Both the position numbers and the translations under genes were made by a program. A stretch of DNA of 39,321 nt from an uncultured Hyphomicrobiales bacterium. GTDB taxonomy: Bacteria > Pseudomonadota > Alphaproteobacteria > Rhizobiales > Beijerinckiaceae. Each line of letters begins with the position of its first letter. Position 1 is the stretch's first letter. Positions 1-9,643 of the stretch are shown piece after piece. The DNA is taken from assembly GCA_903902915.1 (NCBI GenBank), contig CAIUWR010000005.1, positions 1 through 39,321 on the forward strand. The letters are read 5' to 3'. The notes under the pieces were generated by a model that saw only the letters and a list, made by a program, of their open reading frames with translations, made no database searches and was not told the origin of the DNA.

Positions 1-1175
1 ACCTCGACCTTGCGTCCGGCGCGCGCGGTCAGCGCCTCCGCGAGCAGGTCGCGCGTCTCGATCTCGTGCGACAGCAGCACGAGGCGCGGCGCGGGCTTGT
101 CCGAATAGAACTGCGCGAGGAAGGCGTCGAGCACCTCGCCCGGCGCCATGGCGCGATCGGCGCGCGGATAATAGGCGCGATTGCCCCAGTTCTGGTGGGC
201 GCGGAAGAAGAACGCCTCGATGGCGAACTGGCCGGCTTCCTCGCATATCGCGAAAACGTCGGCTTCCTCGACGTTCTTGGGATTGATTCCCTGCTGGCCC
301 TGAATGGCCGACAGGGCGGAAATGCGATCGCGCAGACGCGCGGCGCGCTCGAATTCCAGCGCCTCCGCCGCGGTCGCCATGTCGGCGGCCAGATGTTCGC
401 GCACCGCGCGGCTCTTGCCGGTGAGGAAGTCGCGCGCCTCCTCGACCAGCGCGGCGTAATCGCCGTGGCTGATTTCGCCGGTGCAGGGGCCGGCGCAACG
501 CTTGATCTGCCACAGCAGGCAGGGCCGCGTACGATTCTCGTAATAGGAATCCGAGCAGGTGCGGATGAGAAAGGCCCGTTGCAGCGCCGCCAGCGTGCGA
601 TTGACCGCGCCGACATTGGCGAAAGGGCCAAAATAGGCGCCCTTGCGCGACCGCGCGCCGCGATGCTTGGTCAATTGCGGCGAGACGTGATCGGCGGTGA
701 GCAGGATGTAGGGAAACGACTTGTCGTCGCGCAGCAGCACGTTGAAGCGCGGCTTCATCTGCTTGATGTAATTGGCCTCGAGCAGCAGCGCCTCGGTCTC
801 GGTGCGCGTCGAGACGAAGACCATGGACGCCGTCAGCGAGATCATCCGCGCGATGCGGTTGGTGTGACCCTCGCCGCGGGCGTAGCTTGCAATCCGTTTT
901 TTGATCGAGCGCGCCTTGCCGACATAGAGCACCTCGCCGTCGCCGCCGATCATGCGATAGACCCCGGGGCCGGTTGGCGCCTGGGCAAGATGGGCGCGGA
1001 TGACCTCGACGCCCCGGTTGAGCGAGGCCGGAGTTGCGACTTCCTCGACCAGCGCGATGTCGAGACTCGGAGCGCCCTCTTCCGCGTCGCCGGCCTCGTC
1101 GGCGTCGAAACGCGCTTCCGCCGGCAGGTCGTCGGGGGGCGTGGCCGGGGCGTCGATGGGCGGGCGACTGGTCAT
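1..1175 (-). CDS. uvrC: UvrABC excinuclease subunit C, N-terminal part (runs off window)
   Basis: The minus strand reads as UvrC from an ATG at 1175; the in-frame TAG four codons upstream fixes this as the first possible ATG. About 391 residues are present and the C-terminal part lies outside the window. After an acidic leader of roughly 55 residues comes the GIY-YIG nuclease domain ([20 protein letters not shown]), then the conserved stretch with [14 protein letters not shown] and the cysteine cluster [17 protein letters not shown], then the UVR region. UvrC makes the dual incisions around a lesion after UvrA/UvrB recognition in nucleotide excision repair. It is divergent from the lipoprotein gene at 1305, with about 130 bases between. 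The identification is firm; a long antisense reading frame over it is a codon-bias shadow. Confidence 0.95.
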   Translation of the reverse strand, partial: MTSRPPIDAPATPPDDLPAEARFDADEAGDAEEGAPSLDIALVEEVATPASLNRGVEVIRAHLAQAPTGPGVYRMIGGDGEVLYVGKARSIKKRIASYARGEGHTNRIARMISLTASMVFVSTRTETEALLLEANYIKQMKPRFNVLLRDDKSFPYILLTADHVSPQLTKHRGARSRKGAYFGPFANVGAVNRTLAALQRAFLIRTCSDSYYENRTRPCLLWQIKRCAGPCTGEISHGDYAALVEEARDFLTGKSRAVREHLAADMATAAEALEFERAARLRDRISALSAIQGQQGINPKNVEEADVFAICEEAGQFAIEAFFFRAHQNWGNRAYYPRADRAMAPGEVLDAFLAQFYSDKPAPRLVLLSHEIETRDLLAEALTARAGRKVE

Positions 1176-1304
1176 GGCGTTGATCTAGGCCGGGCGCGGC
1201 CGGGAGAAAAGGCCGGGGGGCCAAACTGGACCGGATCGGGGATTCGGGCTAGCAGGGACGGGCAAGGGGGGCGGCGTAGATCGCCCGCCGGACAGAGGCG
1301 TTGA

Positions 1305-1934
1305 ATGAGTCTGTTTTCCGCGCGCCGTGGGATGAGCCCACGCCGCGCCCTCACGGCGTTGACCGGCCTGACGCTCTGCGTGGCCCTTGGCGGCTGCGTC
1401 GAGGATGTCGCCGCCGTCAGCGCCGCGGCCCAGCAGCCATCCGCCGGCGCCCGCATGGCGGCCCGGCCGGGCGTCAGCCCGCGCGGCGCGCCGCTGGCCT
1501 TCGCCAGTCTGGAAGGCGCTCCCGATTCCGTCCTCTCGCGGTTCACGCAGGCGACCCAGGCCGCCGCCACGAGCCGGGACATCGCCGCCGTCGACCCCGC
1601 GGTCGCCGCCTATCTCGCGCGCGGCTATCTCACCGCCTATCCCGTCGAAGGGGGCACGGTGATCGCGTCGGTCTGGGACCTCTATGACAAGGGCCGCAGG
1701 CGCGTACAGCGGCTGGAGGACTATATCGTCGTCAAGGGGGCGTCCGCCGACCCCTGGAGCCTGGCCGATGACCGCGCGCTGGCGTCGCTGGCGGCGCGGG
1801 CCACGGACAATCTGGCTGCGGCCCTGACCAATACACCCGAAGCCATCGCCGCCTCGCCGCGTGGGCCGGCGGTCGCGATGGACGACACCTCGCCCGAACC
1901 GCACATGCCCGCGGCCGCCAGTTCGTTTCGCTGA
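1305..1934 (+). CDS. Small predicted lipoprotein, function unknown
   Basis: A 209-residue protein with a basic N-terminus, a hydrophobic segment (ALTALTGLTLCVALGGC) and a lipobox LGGC that places the lipidated cysteine at residue 31. It is therefore probably exported and anchored in the inner or outer membrane. The mature part is rich in Ala, Ser and Pro, with a short more ordered centre around YLARGYLTAYPVEGGTVIASVWDLYDKGRRR (read in two halves, residues about 106-136). I recognise no catalytic motif. The ATG at 1305 follows an AGAGG-type ribosome site. It sits between divergent uvrC and prs, 134 bases before prs, so it may be its own transcription unit. The export call rests on the signal and lipobox; the role is unknown. 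Confidence 0.7.
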   Translation: MSLFSARRGMSPRRALTALTGLTLCVALGGCVEDVAAVSAAAQQPSAGARMAARPGVSPRGAPLAFASLEGAPDSVLSRFTQATQAAATSRDIAAVDPAVAAYLARGYLTAYPVEGGTVIASVWDLYDKGRRRVQRLEDYIVVKGASADPWSLADDRALASLAARATDNLAAALTNTPEAIAASPRGPAVAMDDTSPEPHMPAAASSFR

Positions 1935-2068
1935 CATCCGGGCGCCTCAATCGCGGGCGCCTCGGTTGCCGTTTTCAGTGGATGAACGGCTGTCACGCAT
2001 TCATCATATTGTTCCTTCGTCGCGGGCTTGATAAGAGGGCGCGTCTCCCACCCTGAAAGGCGCGCGCC

Positions 2069-3013
2069 ATGGCCGATGCTATGAAGATATTGGCTGGCAA
2101 CGCGAACCGTCCTCTGACGGAGGCCATCGCCGCCTATATCGGCCTGCCGCTCTGCAAATGTCAGGTGCGGCGCTTCGCGGACATGGAGATTTTCGTCGAA
2201 ATTCAGGAAAACGTGCGCGGCGCGGACGCCTTTGTCGTGCAATCGACCTCGTTCCCGACCAATGACCACTTGATGGAGTTGCTGATCATGGTCGACGCGC
2301 TGCGGCGCGCGTCCGCCCGGCGCATCACCGCCGTCATGCCCTATTTCGGCTATGCGCGGCAGGATCGCAAACCCGGCCCGCGCACGCCGATTTCCGCCAA
2401 GCTTGTGGCCAATCTCATCACCCGCGCGGGCGTCGACCGAATTCTGACCGTTGATCTCCACGCCGGCCAGATTCAGGGCTTTTTCGATATTCCGACCGAC
2501 AACCTCTTCGCCGCGCCCGTGATGGTTCGCGACATCAAGGAGCGCATGGATCGCTCCAATGTGGCGGTCGTCTCACCGGACGTGGGCGGCGTGGTGCGCG
2601 CCCGGGCGCTGGCCAAGCGCATCGACGCGCCGCTGGCGATCGTCGACAAGCGGCGCGAGCGCGCCGGCGAATCGGAAGTCATGAACATCATCGGCGATGT
2701 CGAGGGCAAGAGTTGCATTCTCATCGACGACATCGTCGATTCCGGCGGCACGCTCTGCAACGCCGCCGAGGCGCTGCTCAAGCAAGGCGCCAAGGATGTC
2801 AGCGCCTATATCACGCATGGCGTGCTGTCGGGCGGCGCCGTGGCGCGGGTCGCCTCCTCAAAACTCAAGGAACTGGTGCTGACCGACACCATTCAGCCAA
2901 CCGAGGCCGTGCGCGTCGCCAAGAACATTCGCGTCATTTCGATCGCGCCGCTGATCGGCGAAGCCATCGCGCGCACCGCCAGGGAAGAGAGCGTCTCGAG
3001 CCTTTGGGATTGA
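2069..3013 (+). CDS. prs: Ribose-phosphate pyrophosphokinase (PRPP synthetase)
   Basis: A 314-residue class I PRPP synthetase, the usual family length. It transfers pyrophosphate from ATP to ribose 5-phosphate, giving PRPP for purine, pyrimidine, histidine, tryptophan and NAD synthesis in the cytoplasm. Visible motifs are the ATP-binding [11 protein letters not shown] (residues 91-101), [11 protein letters not shown] (129-139) and the PRPP-binding loop DDIVDSGGT (220-228). The ATG at 2069 gives the expected N-terminus, [16 protein letters not shown]. The next gene, an ArsB-like permease, begins 17 bases after the stop and may be co-transcribed, although no functional link is evident. Confidence 0.97.
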   Translation: MADAMKILAGNANRPLTEAIAAYIGLPLCKCQVRRFADMEIFVEIQENVRGADAFVVQSTSFPTNDHLMELLIMVDALRRASARRITAVMPYFGYARQDRKPGPRTPISAKLVANLITRAGVDRILTVDLHAGQIQGFFDIPTDNLFAAPVMVRDIKERMDRSNVAVVSPDVGGVVRARALAKRIDAPLAIVDKRRERAGESEVMNIIGDVEGKSCILIDDIVDSGGTLCNAAEALLKQGAKDVSAYITHGVLSGGAVARVASSKLKELVLTDTIQPTEAVRVAKNIRVISIAPLIGEAIARTAREESVSSLWD

Positions 3014-3029
3014 GGCGCGCGCGCAAATC

Positions 3030-4286
3030 GTGTCCACGCACGCACTGACATGGCTGATCGCGGCGCTGGCGACCGCTGGCGTGATCGCGAGGCCCTTTCG
3101 CCTGCCGGAAGCCGTCTGGGCGATGGCGGGCGCGGCGGCGCTGGTGATTTTCGGCCTGTTGCCCTGGTCGGACGCGTTTGCGGGCGCGCGCAGGGGAACC
3201 GACGTCTATCTCTTTCTCACGGGCATGATGCTGCTGGCCGAACTGGCCCGCCAGGAGGGGCTGTTCGACTGGCTTGCCTCGCTCGCGGTGTCGCTGGCGC
3301 GCGGTTCGGCGCGGCGACTGTTCGCGCTGGTCTATGCGGTTGGCGTGCTGGTAACGGTTTTTCTTTCGAACGACGCGACGGCGGTCGTACTGACGCCGGC
3401 GGTTTACGCCGCTACCCGCGCCGCCGGGGCGGCGCCGTTTCCCTATCTCGTCATTTGCGCCTTCATCGCCAACGCCGCGAGCTTCGTGCTGCCGATCTCC
3501 AATCCGGCCAATCTCGTGATTTTTGGCGCGCGCATGCCGGAACTCGCGACCTGGCTCGCGTGGTTCGCGCCGCCGTCGATCGCCGCCATCGGCGCTACCT
3601 ACATCGCGCTTTACCTGACCCAGAAGAGCGCGCTGGCGGGCGAGACGATCGCGCGCGATGTTCCGCGACCGCGGTTGGGGGCTGGCGGCAAGCTGACGGC
3701 GTTTGGCATAGCGCTTGTCGCGGCGGTTCTGCTCGCCTGTTCGGCGCTTGATCTGCAACTGGGCCTGCCGACGTTTCTCTGTGGAGCGGGGACGACCTCC
3801 ATCGTGCTTGCCCTGAGCCGTGGGTCGCCCTGGCCGGTGTTGCGCGGGGTTTCCTGGAGCGTGCTGCCACTCGTGGCGGGCCTTTTCGTGCTGGTGGAGG
3901 GTCTCGACCGGACGGGCCTTATTTCAGTCTTGAGCCAGATGTTGCGGACCGCGCTCGCCACTTCGGCGACCGAAACGGCCTGGGGCTTGGGCATCGTGAT
4001 CGGTCTTGCCTGCAACCTCATGAACAATCTGCCGGCGGGGCTGATCGCAGGTTCGGTGGCCGCGGCGGATCACCTTCCCGCGCCGGTCGTGGGCGCGATG
4101 CTGATCGGCGTCGATCTGGGGCCAAATCTCTCGGTCACTGGCTCGCTCGCGACGATTCTCTGGCTGGTCGCCCTGCGCCGCGAGGGACTCGACGTGACGG
4201 CGTGGCGATTCCTCAAGCTCGGCTGCGCTGTCACCCCGCCAGCGATGCTTCTGGCGCTCGGCGCGTCGTTTCTTTTCACGGGCTGA
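3030..4286 (+). CDS. ArsB/NhaD-superfamily membrane permease
   Basis: A 418-residue, very hydrophobic protein with about 11-12 likely membrane segments, starting at GTG 3030. It resembles the ArsB-type branch of the ion transporter superfamily: a DVYLFLTGMMLLAELARQEG motif near residue 55, FLSNDATAVVLTPAV near residue 115, and a second-half repeat with CNLMNNLPAGLIAGS and the GPNLSVTGSLATILWL stretch near the end. ArsB members export arsenite using the proton gradient, but related proteins move other anions. No arsR, arsC or arsA lies nearby, so arsenite specificity is not supported by context. It follows prs by 17 bases and precedes a Bug-type receptor by 95 bases on the same strand. Family is fairly sure, substrate unknown. 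Confidence 0.75.
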   Translation: MSTHALTWLIAALATAGVIARPFRLPEAVWAMAGAAALVIFGLLPWSDAFAGARRGTDVYLFLTGMMLLAELARQEGLFDWLASLAVSLARGSARRLFALVYAVGVLVTVFLSNDATAVVLTPAVYAATRAAGAAPFPYLVICAFIANAASFVLPISNPANLVIFGARMPELATWLAWFAPPSIAAIGATYIALYLTQKSALAGETIARDVPRPRLGAGGKLTAFGIALVAAVLLACSALDLQLGLPTFLCGAGTTSIVLALSRGSPWPVLRGVSWSVLPLVAGLFVLVEGLDRTGLISVLSQMLRTALATSATETAWGLGIVIGLACNLMNNLPAGLIAGSVAAADHLPAPVVGAMLIGVDLGPNLSVTGSLATILWLVALRREGLDVTAWRFLKLGCAVTPPAMLLALGASFLFTG

Positions 4287-4381
4287 GGCGTGGGCCGCCT
4301 TGCGGACGGGCGCCAACGGGTTCTATCTCGAGCTGGAAACCGCTCGCATGGACCGCCAAAACGCGATCAAGGGAGAAGACG

Positions 4382-5419
4382 ATGAAGCCGGACGCGATTC
4401 GCAATCTAATTCTGGCGGCGATCGCGCTGGTCGCGACAGCGGCGAACGCGCAAGAGGCCGCGCCTTCCTTCAAGGGCAAGACGATCACCGTTGTTGTTGG
4501 AACGTCGGCCGGCGGCGGTTACGATACCTATGCGCGACTGTTCCAGCGATACCTCGGCAGGCATCTAACGGGCGAGCCGACCGTCGTGGTCAACAATATG
4601 CCCGGCGCGGGCAGCAACATCGCGGCGGCCTACGTCGCGCGCGTCGCCCCCAAGGACGGGACCTACATTGCCGCGCCCTTCGCCGCGCAGCCGCTCGGGC
4701 CGCTGCTCGAGGACGCCGCCGACCTGAAATACGACCCAAGCAGCGTCAACTATCTCGGCACGGCGATGAGCGATGTCTTTCTGTGCATGGTCAGACCCGA
4801 TGCGCCAGCGACCACGTTCGATGATGTTTTCACGATCACGGATATCATGGGCGGCACGGCGGAAAGCGGCTCGACCGGCTATCTGCCGATCGTTCTCGAC
4901 AATGTGCTGGGCGCGAAATTCAAGGTCGTTTTCGGCTATCCCGGCACGCGCGAGATCACCTTGGCCATGCAGAAAGGCGAGATCCACGGCATGTGCGGGA
5001 TGAACTGGTCGAGCATGGTCTCGCAATACGCCGATCTGCTGAAGAGCGGCGGGGTGAAAATCATCGCGCAGGAACACGCCAAGGGGCATCCCGACATGAA
5101 TGGGATGAACGTGCCGCTCACCTTCTCGCGCGCGCGAGATGACGGGCAACGCCGGGTGCTGGAAATCATTTATTCACAGGAGGTTTTCGCGCGCCCCTAT
5201 TTCGTCGCGGCCGAGACGCCCGCGGACAAGCTGCGGGTTTTGCGCGCCGCTTTCATGGAGACGTGGCGCGACCCGGACCTTCTCGCGGAAGCGGGCAAAA
5301 TGAACCTCGACGTCGACCCCACCTCCGGGGAGGACATTCAGGCGCTGCTGAAGAAAATCTACGCCAGCCCGCCGGACATTCTGGCCAGGGCCAGGGACGC
5401 AATCAAACTCAGGCGGTAG
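4382..5419 (+). CDS. Bug/TctC-family periplasmic solute receptor (tripartite tricarboxylate transporter type), subtype A
   Basis: A 345-residue exported receptor. The ATG at 4382 is preceded by GGGAGAAG and yields a signal peptide cleaved after ANA (residue 23); the longer upstream reading frame has no signal peptide. The mature protein opens with KGKTITVVVGTSAGGGYDTY and NNMPGAGS, the ligand-binding loops typical of Bug proteins, which bind carboxylic acids in the periplasm and deliver them to a TctA/TctB permease. No TctA or TctB is in the window. It shares with the receptor at 27650 a region with EIHGMCG and WSS and the ending NLDVDPTSGED, which differs from the three receptors at 34-37 kb. 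The neighbour upstream is an ArsB-like permease; whether they cooperate is unknown. Confidence 0.88.
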   Translation: MKPDAIRNLILAAIALVATAANAQEAAPSFKGKTITVVVGTSAGGGYDTYARLFQRYLGRHLTGEPTVVVNNMPGAGSNIAAAYVARVAPKDGTYIAAPFAAQPLGPLLEDAADLKYDPSSVNYLGTAMSDVFLCMVRPDAPATTFDDVFTITDIMGGTAESGSTGYLPIVLDNVLGAKFKVVFGYPGTREITLAMQKGEIHGMCGMNWSSMVSQYADLLKSGGVKIIAQEHAKGHPDMNGMNVPLTFSRARDDGQRRVLEIIYSQEVFARPYFVAAETPADKLRVLRAAFMETWRDPDLLAEAGKMNLDVDPTSGEDIQALLKKIYASPPDILARARDAIKLRR

Positions 5420-5536
5420 GCTGAACGCATCCTTGGCCTCGGCTATTCAAGAAGGCGGTTTCGAGTATCCCGGCATGATTCCTGACGATGCATCGGGCCG
5501 CGATGACCGTTTGACCTTACGTCACTGGAGAAAGAG

Positions 5537-5612
5537 TGCGGCACAATTGCCACACCCGCTGGAAACGTTCTCCCGCAAGGGTTGTTTGCCTAACAAGTGG
5601 GCACGTTGCCCA
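5537..5612. promoter_or_regulatory. Two inverted repeats in the porin upstream region
   Basis: The 271-base gap before the porin gene holds two short dyads. The first is TGCGGCA-CAAT-TGCCACA (5537-5554, one mismatch); the second is TGGGCA-CGT-TGCCCA (5598-5612, perfect 6-base arms). They could be operators for porin expression. No convincing -35/-10 pair was found. A 60-codon reading frame at 5433-5615 over this region has no homology I recognise and is not called. Confidence 0.3.
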
Positions 5613-5690
5613 TGATTGAACATTGCAAATCAGCCGTCCCGGCGTCACAAATCGGCCATCGAATTCGCCAAATGGGGCCGGGAGTCGTCG

Positions 5691-6707
5691 ATGAGAATGA
5701 AATCCGTATTGCTTTCCACAGCCGTCCTGTTCTCCGCTGTCGCGGCGAACGCGGCTGATCTGCCGTCGAAGAAAGAGCCGGCCGCCGCTCCCGCCGCCAG
5801 CGCGGATGGTTTCGACTTCGCGTTTGGAGCGAAGCTGATGAGCGACGACATCAATCGTGGCGTTTCGCAGACGCGCGGCGGCATCGGCGCCACCGGTTAC
5901 GGCGAGCTGCGCTACAACATCGGCGACACGCAGCTCTACTTCAACGTGACGGGCTGGAACACCAAGACCCCGACCGACGCGATTGGCGAAATCGATCTCG
6001 CGCCGGGCATCCGCCAGACCTGGGGCAAGTTCAGCATTGACGTGGGCTTCCTCTATTACTGGTACCCCGGCAACAAGACGCAGTACTGGACCAACGGCGT
6101 CCCCGGCGTCGTCGGCGGCACGACCTTCCTGACGCCTCAGGGCGCGACGGGCCTGGCTTCGTGTATTGCTGGCTGGTGCGCCACCACGGCGGCCAATCCG
6201 AACTACTTCGAGATTTACGCGCGTCCGAGCTACAACATCACCGACAGCTTCAATCTCGGCGCGAGCATCTACTATTCGCCGGACTGGACTCACTACTCGC
6301 AGAGCGCTGGCGGCAGCTCCGGCAAGGGCTTCGCGTCGACCTATCTGTCGATCATTCCGAAGTACACCTTCGGCGAAACCGGGTTCTCGGTGTCCGGCGA
6401 GGCTGGCTATCAGTGGCTCGGCACGATCCCGGCCGGTACGCCTTACACGGGCGCCGCTGCCCTCAAGTTCCCGAGCTACTGGAGCTGGAACGCTGGCGTG
6501 TCCTATGCCTGGAACAACATCACGTTCGACCTGCGCTACTTCGGGTCTAACCTGAACAAGACCCAGTGCTACCTCGTCAGCTCCGATCCGGCCGGCAACC
6601 CGCCCGGCGGCATCTACACCGGTCAGTCCGGCCTTTGCGGCCAGCGCATCGCGGCGAGCATCTCCTTCGATCTCGTTGCCTCGAAGGACCTGAAGCGCCT
6701 TCCCTGA
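5691..6707 (+). CDS. TorF-family putative outer-membrane porin
   Basis: A 338-residue outer membrane protein. The ATG at 5691 follows GGGAG and gives a signal peptide (MRMKSVLLSTAVLFSAVAANA) cleaved before ADLPSKK; an earlier in-frame ATG at 5616 would add 25 residues without a Shine-Dalgarno site. The mature protein shows alternating aromatic strands and short turns of a beta barrel, beginning with DFAFGAKLMSDDINRGVSQT, which is characteristic of the TIGR02001/TorF group of proteobacterial proteins. A Cys-rich extracellular-looking loop (CIAGWC) lies near residue 160. Members are thought to form pores; the substrate is unknown. The gene ends in a strong intrinsic terminator and looks monocistronic. 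Codon use with few rare codons suggests high expression. Confidence 0.82.
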   Translation: MRMKSVLLSTAVLFSAVAANAADLPSKKEPAAAPAASADGFDFAFGAKLMSDDINRGVSQTRGGIGATGYGELRYNIGDTQLYFNVTGWNTKTPTDAIGEIDLAPGIRQTWGKFSIDVGFLYYWYPGNKTQYWTNGVPGVVGGTTFLTPQGATGLASCIAGWCATTAANPNYFEIYARPSYNITDSFNLGASIYYSPDWTHYSQSAGGSSGKGFASTYLSIIPKYTFGETGFSVSGEAGYQWLGTIPAGTPYTGAAALKFPSYWSWNAGVSYAWNNITFDLRYFGSNLNKTQCYLVSSDPAGNPPGGIYTGQSGLCGQRIAASISFDLVASKDLKRLP

Positions 6708-6733
6708 TCCTCGCGATCTAGGCCGAACCTTTG

Positions 6734-6764
6734 AACGCGGCCCTTCGGGGCCGCGTTTTTTTTT
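6734..6764 (+). terminator. Intrinsic terminator of the porin gene
   Basis: A perfect 10-base stem (AACGCGGCCC / GGGCCGCGTT) closed by a TTCG tetraloop is followed directly by nine T residues. It lies 27 bases after the porin stop codon and is a textbook rho-independent terminator. Confidence 0.95.
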
Positions 6765-6815
6765 GATCATTTCCAGCACCGATTCGTAATGACGGGGGTG
6801 GCGTGGCCGCCGTGA

Positions 6816-6842
6816 TTGGCACTCTCTTGCAAAGAGCGCCAG
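6816..6842 (+). promoter_or_regulatory. CIRCE operator (HrcA binding site) of groESL
   Basis: The sequence is TTGGCACTC, nine bases, GAGCGCCAG. It fits the CIRCE arrangement TTAGCACTC-N9-GAGTGCTAA: the left arm differs at one position and the right arm at two. It lies about 95 bases before groES, as expected for HrcA repression of chaperonin genes. HrcA itself is not encoded in the window. Confidence 0.88.
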
Positions 6843-6854
6843 GAAGGCCCATCT
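6826..6854 (+). promoter_or_regulatory. Sigma32 (RpoH)-like promoter of groESL
   Basis: CTTGCAA at 6826 and CCCATCT at 6848-6854 resemble the heat-shock sigma factor consensus (CTTGAAA and CCCCATNT) with 15 bases between the elements. The -35-like element lies inside the CIRCE operator, so HrcA bound there would block the promoter. Assignment is by pattern only. Confidence 0.6.
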
Positions 6855-6937
6855 AGGCGTCAGGTCAATGATCGCGCGAGCCTTCCGGGCATTTTGCCTT
6901 GGGGCGTCTCCCGGCGAGCCGGCCAGAAACGAGACCA

Positions 6938-8939
<2,002 letters not shown>

Positions 8940-8962
8940 TCGCCCAAGCTTCTTGGCAAAGG

Positions 8963-8988
8963 TTGAAGCCGCGCAGGCGCGGCTTCAA
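8963..8988. repeat. Perfect 12-base hairpin downstream of groEL
   Basis: TTGAAGCCGCGC and GCGCGGCTTCAA are exact complements separated by AG, so the loop must open the innermost pair. No T run follows, so it looks more like an mRNA 3'-end stabiliser or processing signal than an intrinsic terminator. Confidence 0.7.
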
Positions 8989-8989
8989 T

Positions 8990-9015
8990 GGCGGCATGGA
9001 CTTCTAAGTCCATTC
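8990..9015 (+). repeat. Second copy of the groEL 3' end
   Basis: The segment repeats GGxGGx-ATGGACTTCTAAG-TCCATTC found at the end of groEL (8913-8941), with the AAG at 8932-8934 missing and two third-codon-position changes. It would again spell Gly-Gly-Met-Asp-Phe-stop, but in a different frame from groEL (77 bases apart). It is also an inverted repeat: ATGGACTT-CT-AAGTCCAT (8996-9013). It appears to be a local duplication remnant. Confidence 0.6.
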
Positions 9016-9038
9016 TAACCAAAGCCCTTAAAGATCTG

Positions 9039-9066
9039 AGGCCGTCCCTTCGGGGGCGGCCTTTTC
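9039..9066 (+). terminator. Intrinsic terminator of groESL
   Basis: A 10-base stem (AGGCCGTCCC / GGGGCGGCCT, one G-U pair) with a TTCG loop is followed by TTTTC. It lies about 108 bases after the groEL stop and closes the operon. Confidence 0.85.
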
Positions 9067-9172
9067 ATTGGTGACATCTTGATTAACTGGCCCTGCGATC
9101 CAATCCCCCGAGGCCTGCGTAGGACAGTAGCGAGGCAGGAGCGGAAGCTGACTCGCCCGGAGAGATCGCACC

Positions 9173-9571
9173 ATGCGTTACGTCATCGCCTATCTCGCGA
9201 CAGCCTTTGTCTTTCTGGCGGCGGACGCTGTCTGGCTCGGCTGGGTCGCGCGCGGCTTCTATCGCGACAATCTACAGGACATGCTGCTGGAGAAGCCGCT
9301 GATGGACGTGGCGGGGCTGTTCTATGCGCTTTATGTGGTGGGCATCGTCATCTTCGGCGTCATGGCGGGCCTGCGCGACGACACCTGGCGCTCGGCGGCG
9401 ATCTACGGCGCGCTGTTCGGCCTCTTCGCCTACGCGACCTATGACCTCACCAATCTCGCGACCCTGAAGAACTGGCCCATGATGGTCAGCGTGGTGGATA
9501 CGATCTGGGGCGCCTGCGTGACTGCCTTCGCCGCCGTGGGCGGTTATTTGGCGGTCAGCTATTTCGAGTAG
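9173..9571 (+). CDS. DUF2177-family membrane protein
   Basis: A 132-residue protein with four likely membrane helices: residues about 3-25, 45-65, 75-93 and 105-128. It matches the DUF2177 pattern, with an early AADAVWLGWVARGFY and a later YATYDLTNLATLKNWP that carries the conserved charged and aromatic positions. Function is unknown in the family. The ATG at 9173 follows a GGAGAG ribosome site. It stands alone on the plus strand between the groESL terminator and a convergent monooxygenase gene. Confidence 0.8.
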   Translation: MRYVIAYLATAFVFLAADAVWLGWVARGFYRDNLQDMLLEKPLMDVAGLFYALYVVGIVIFGVMAGLRDDTWRSAAIYGALFGLFAYATYDLTNLATLKNWPMMVSVVDTIWGACVTAFAAVGGYLAVSYFE

Positions 9572-9607
9572 ACAGTGGGGCGACGTCCCGTCGCCTCTGC
9601 AGAAGTT

Positions 9608-9624
9608 GACGACGAGACGTCGTC
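9608..9624. repeat. Hairpin between convergent genes
   Basis: GACGACG-AGA-CGTCGTC gives perfect 7-base arms in the 72-base gap between the DUF2177 gene and the convergent monooxygenase gene. It may act as a terminator, though no T run accompanies it on either strand. Confidence 0.4.
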
Positions 9625-9643
9625 CCTCCGGTTTCAAGCCGCC

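Noticed and set aside
66-1304. 412-codon plus-strand frame opposite uvrC
   Set aside because: The minus strand encodes an unambiguous UvrC; the plus frame is low-complexity, Arg/Gly-rich and without motifs.
3030-4286. Arsenic resistance operon
   Set aside because: Only an ArsB-like permease is present; arsR, arsC, arsA and acr3 are all absent from the surroundings.
5433-5615. 60-codon frame before the porin gene
   Set aside because: No homology, no good ribosome site, and it overlaps probable regulatory dyads.
8988-9074. Mini-frame of 28 codons from the ATG in the groEL echo
   Set aside because: It runs through the groESL terminator and has no ribosome site.
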